NCBI GenBank assembly: GCA_009926645.1
Contig: RFOO01000090.1
Coordinates: 1-5,449, forward strand
Source of the DNA: a bacterium
GTDB taxonomy: Bacteria > Verrucomicrobiota > Verrucomicrobiia > Opitutales > UBA953
DNA: 5,449 bases
Direction: 5' to 3'
Shown here in pieces: positions 5,369 through 5,449 of the stretch; position 1 is the stretch's first letter, and each line of letters opens with the position of its first letter. A model generated the notes under the pieces. The model had not been told where the DNA came from. It made no database searches and saw only the letters and a program-made list of their open reading frames with translations. Both the position numbers and the translations under genes were made by a program.

Positions 5369-5449
5369 TGGCGGAGGGGAAGGGATTCGAACCCCCGGTA
5401 CCTTGCGGTACATCTGATTTCGAATCAGACGCAATCGACCACTCTGCCA
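5369..5449 (-). tRNA. tRNA-Ser(CGA), 5' acceptor strand cut by the window edge
   Basis: The minus strand reads as a class II tRNA. The anticodon stem TCTGA/TCAGA encloses the loop TTCGAAA with anticodon CGA (5420-5422), which decodes UCG as serine. A long variable arm GTACC-GCAA-GGTAC is present, as required for tRNA-Ser. The T loop is TTCGAAT, with a stem GGGGG/CCCTT that uses two G-T wobble pairs. The 3' acceptor strand is CCCCTCC, followed by discriminator G and an encoded CCA ending at 5369. The D-arm begins with TGGCAGAGTGG. Base 5449 corresponds to tRNA position 8, so only the seven 5' acceptor bases, expected to pair as GGAGGGG, lie beyond the window. Confidence 0.97.

Noticed and set aside
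5281..5449. The tRNA-Ser end as an integration site for a mobile element.
   Set aside because: No integrase, no direct repeat of the tRNA 3' end and no foreign-looking gene is present in the window.
1..5449. A hidden novel defence, CRISPR or mobile system.
   Set aside because: All long frames are accounted for by housekeeping families or two small unknown proteins. There are no spaced repeats, transposases or toxin-antitoxin-like pairs.

Overview
The window carries an ordinary chromosomal stretch of a bacterium of roughly balanced base composition. It has seven protein genes, one partial tRNA gene and two clear intrinsic terminators. I see no mobile element, CRISPR array, phage gene or defence system. 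The long AIR synthase (PurM) resembles the Bacteroidetes/Verrucomicrobia branch. Almost no start codon has a Shine-Dalgarno sequence, and SlyD has a Cys-rich tail. Together these make me lean towards the PVC group (Verrucomicrobiota, possibly Opitutae), but that is an inference from style and not a demonstrated assignment.

Layout from left to right. Positions 9-1217 (-) encode PurM of purine synthesis. It is divergently transcribed from a small membrane-anchored protein of unknown function (1270-1713, +), with only 52 bases between their starts. A single-cluster [4Fe-4S] ferredoxin (1767-2003, +) follows in the same direction and ends at a textbook terminator (2026-2052). An OsmC-family peroxiredoxin-like protein (2095-2505, +) converges on a leftward block made of an unrecognised 176-residue protein (4642-5172, -), RmuC (3235-4593, -) and the peptidyl-prolyl isomerase/metallochaperone SlyD (2548-3153, -). 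That block is closed by a minus-strand terminator in the 42-base osmC/slyD gap (2504-2527). At the right edge is tRNA-Ser(CGA) on the minus strand, cut by the window end so that about seven acceptor bases are missing.

The genes do not form one pathway. They are housekeeping and stress-related: purine synthesis, electron transfer, hydroperoxide/thiol chemistry, genome maintenance (RmuC), and folding with nickel handling (SlyD). The least explained items are the 176-residue protein, which shows two similar W-x-x-G-x-S-I helices, and the promoter/dyad arrangement upstream of it; the small membrane protein beside purM; and two back-to-back hairpins at the stop codon just before rmuC.
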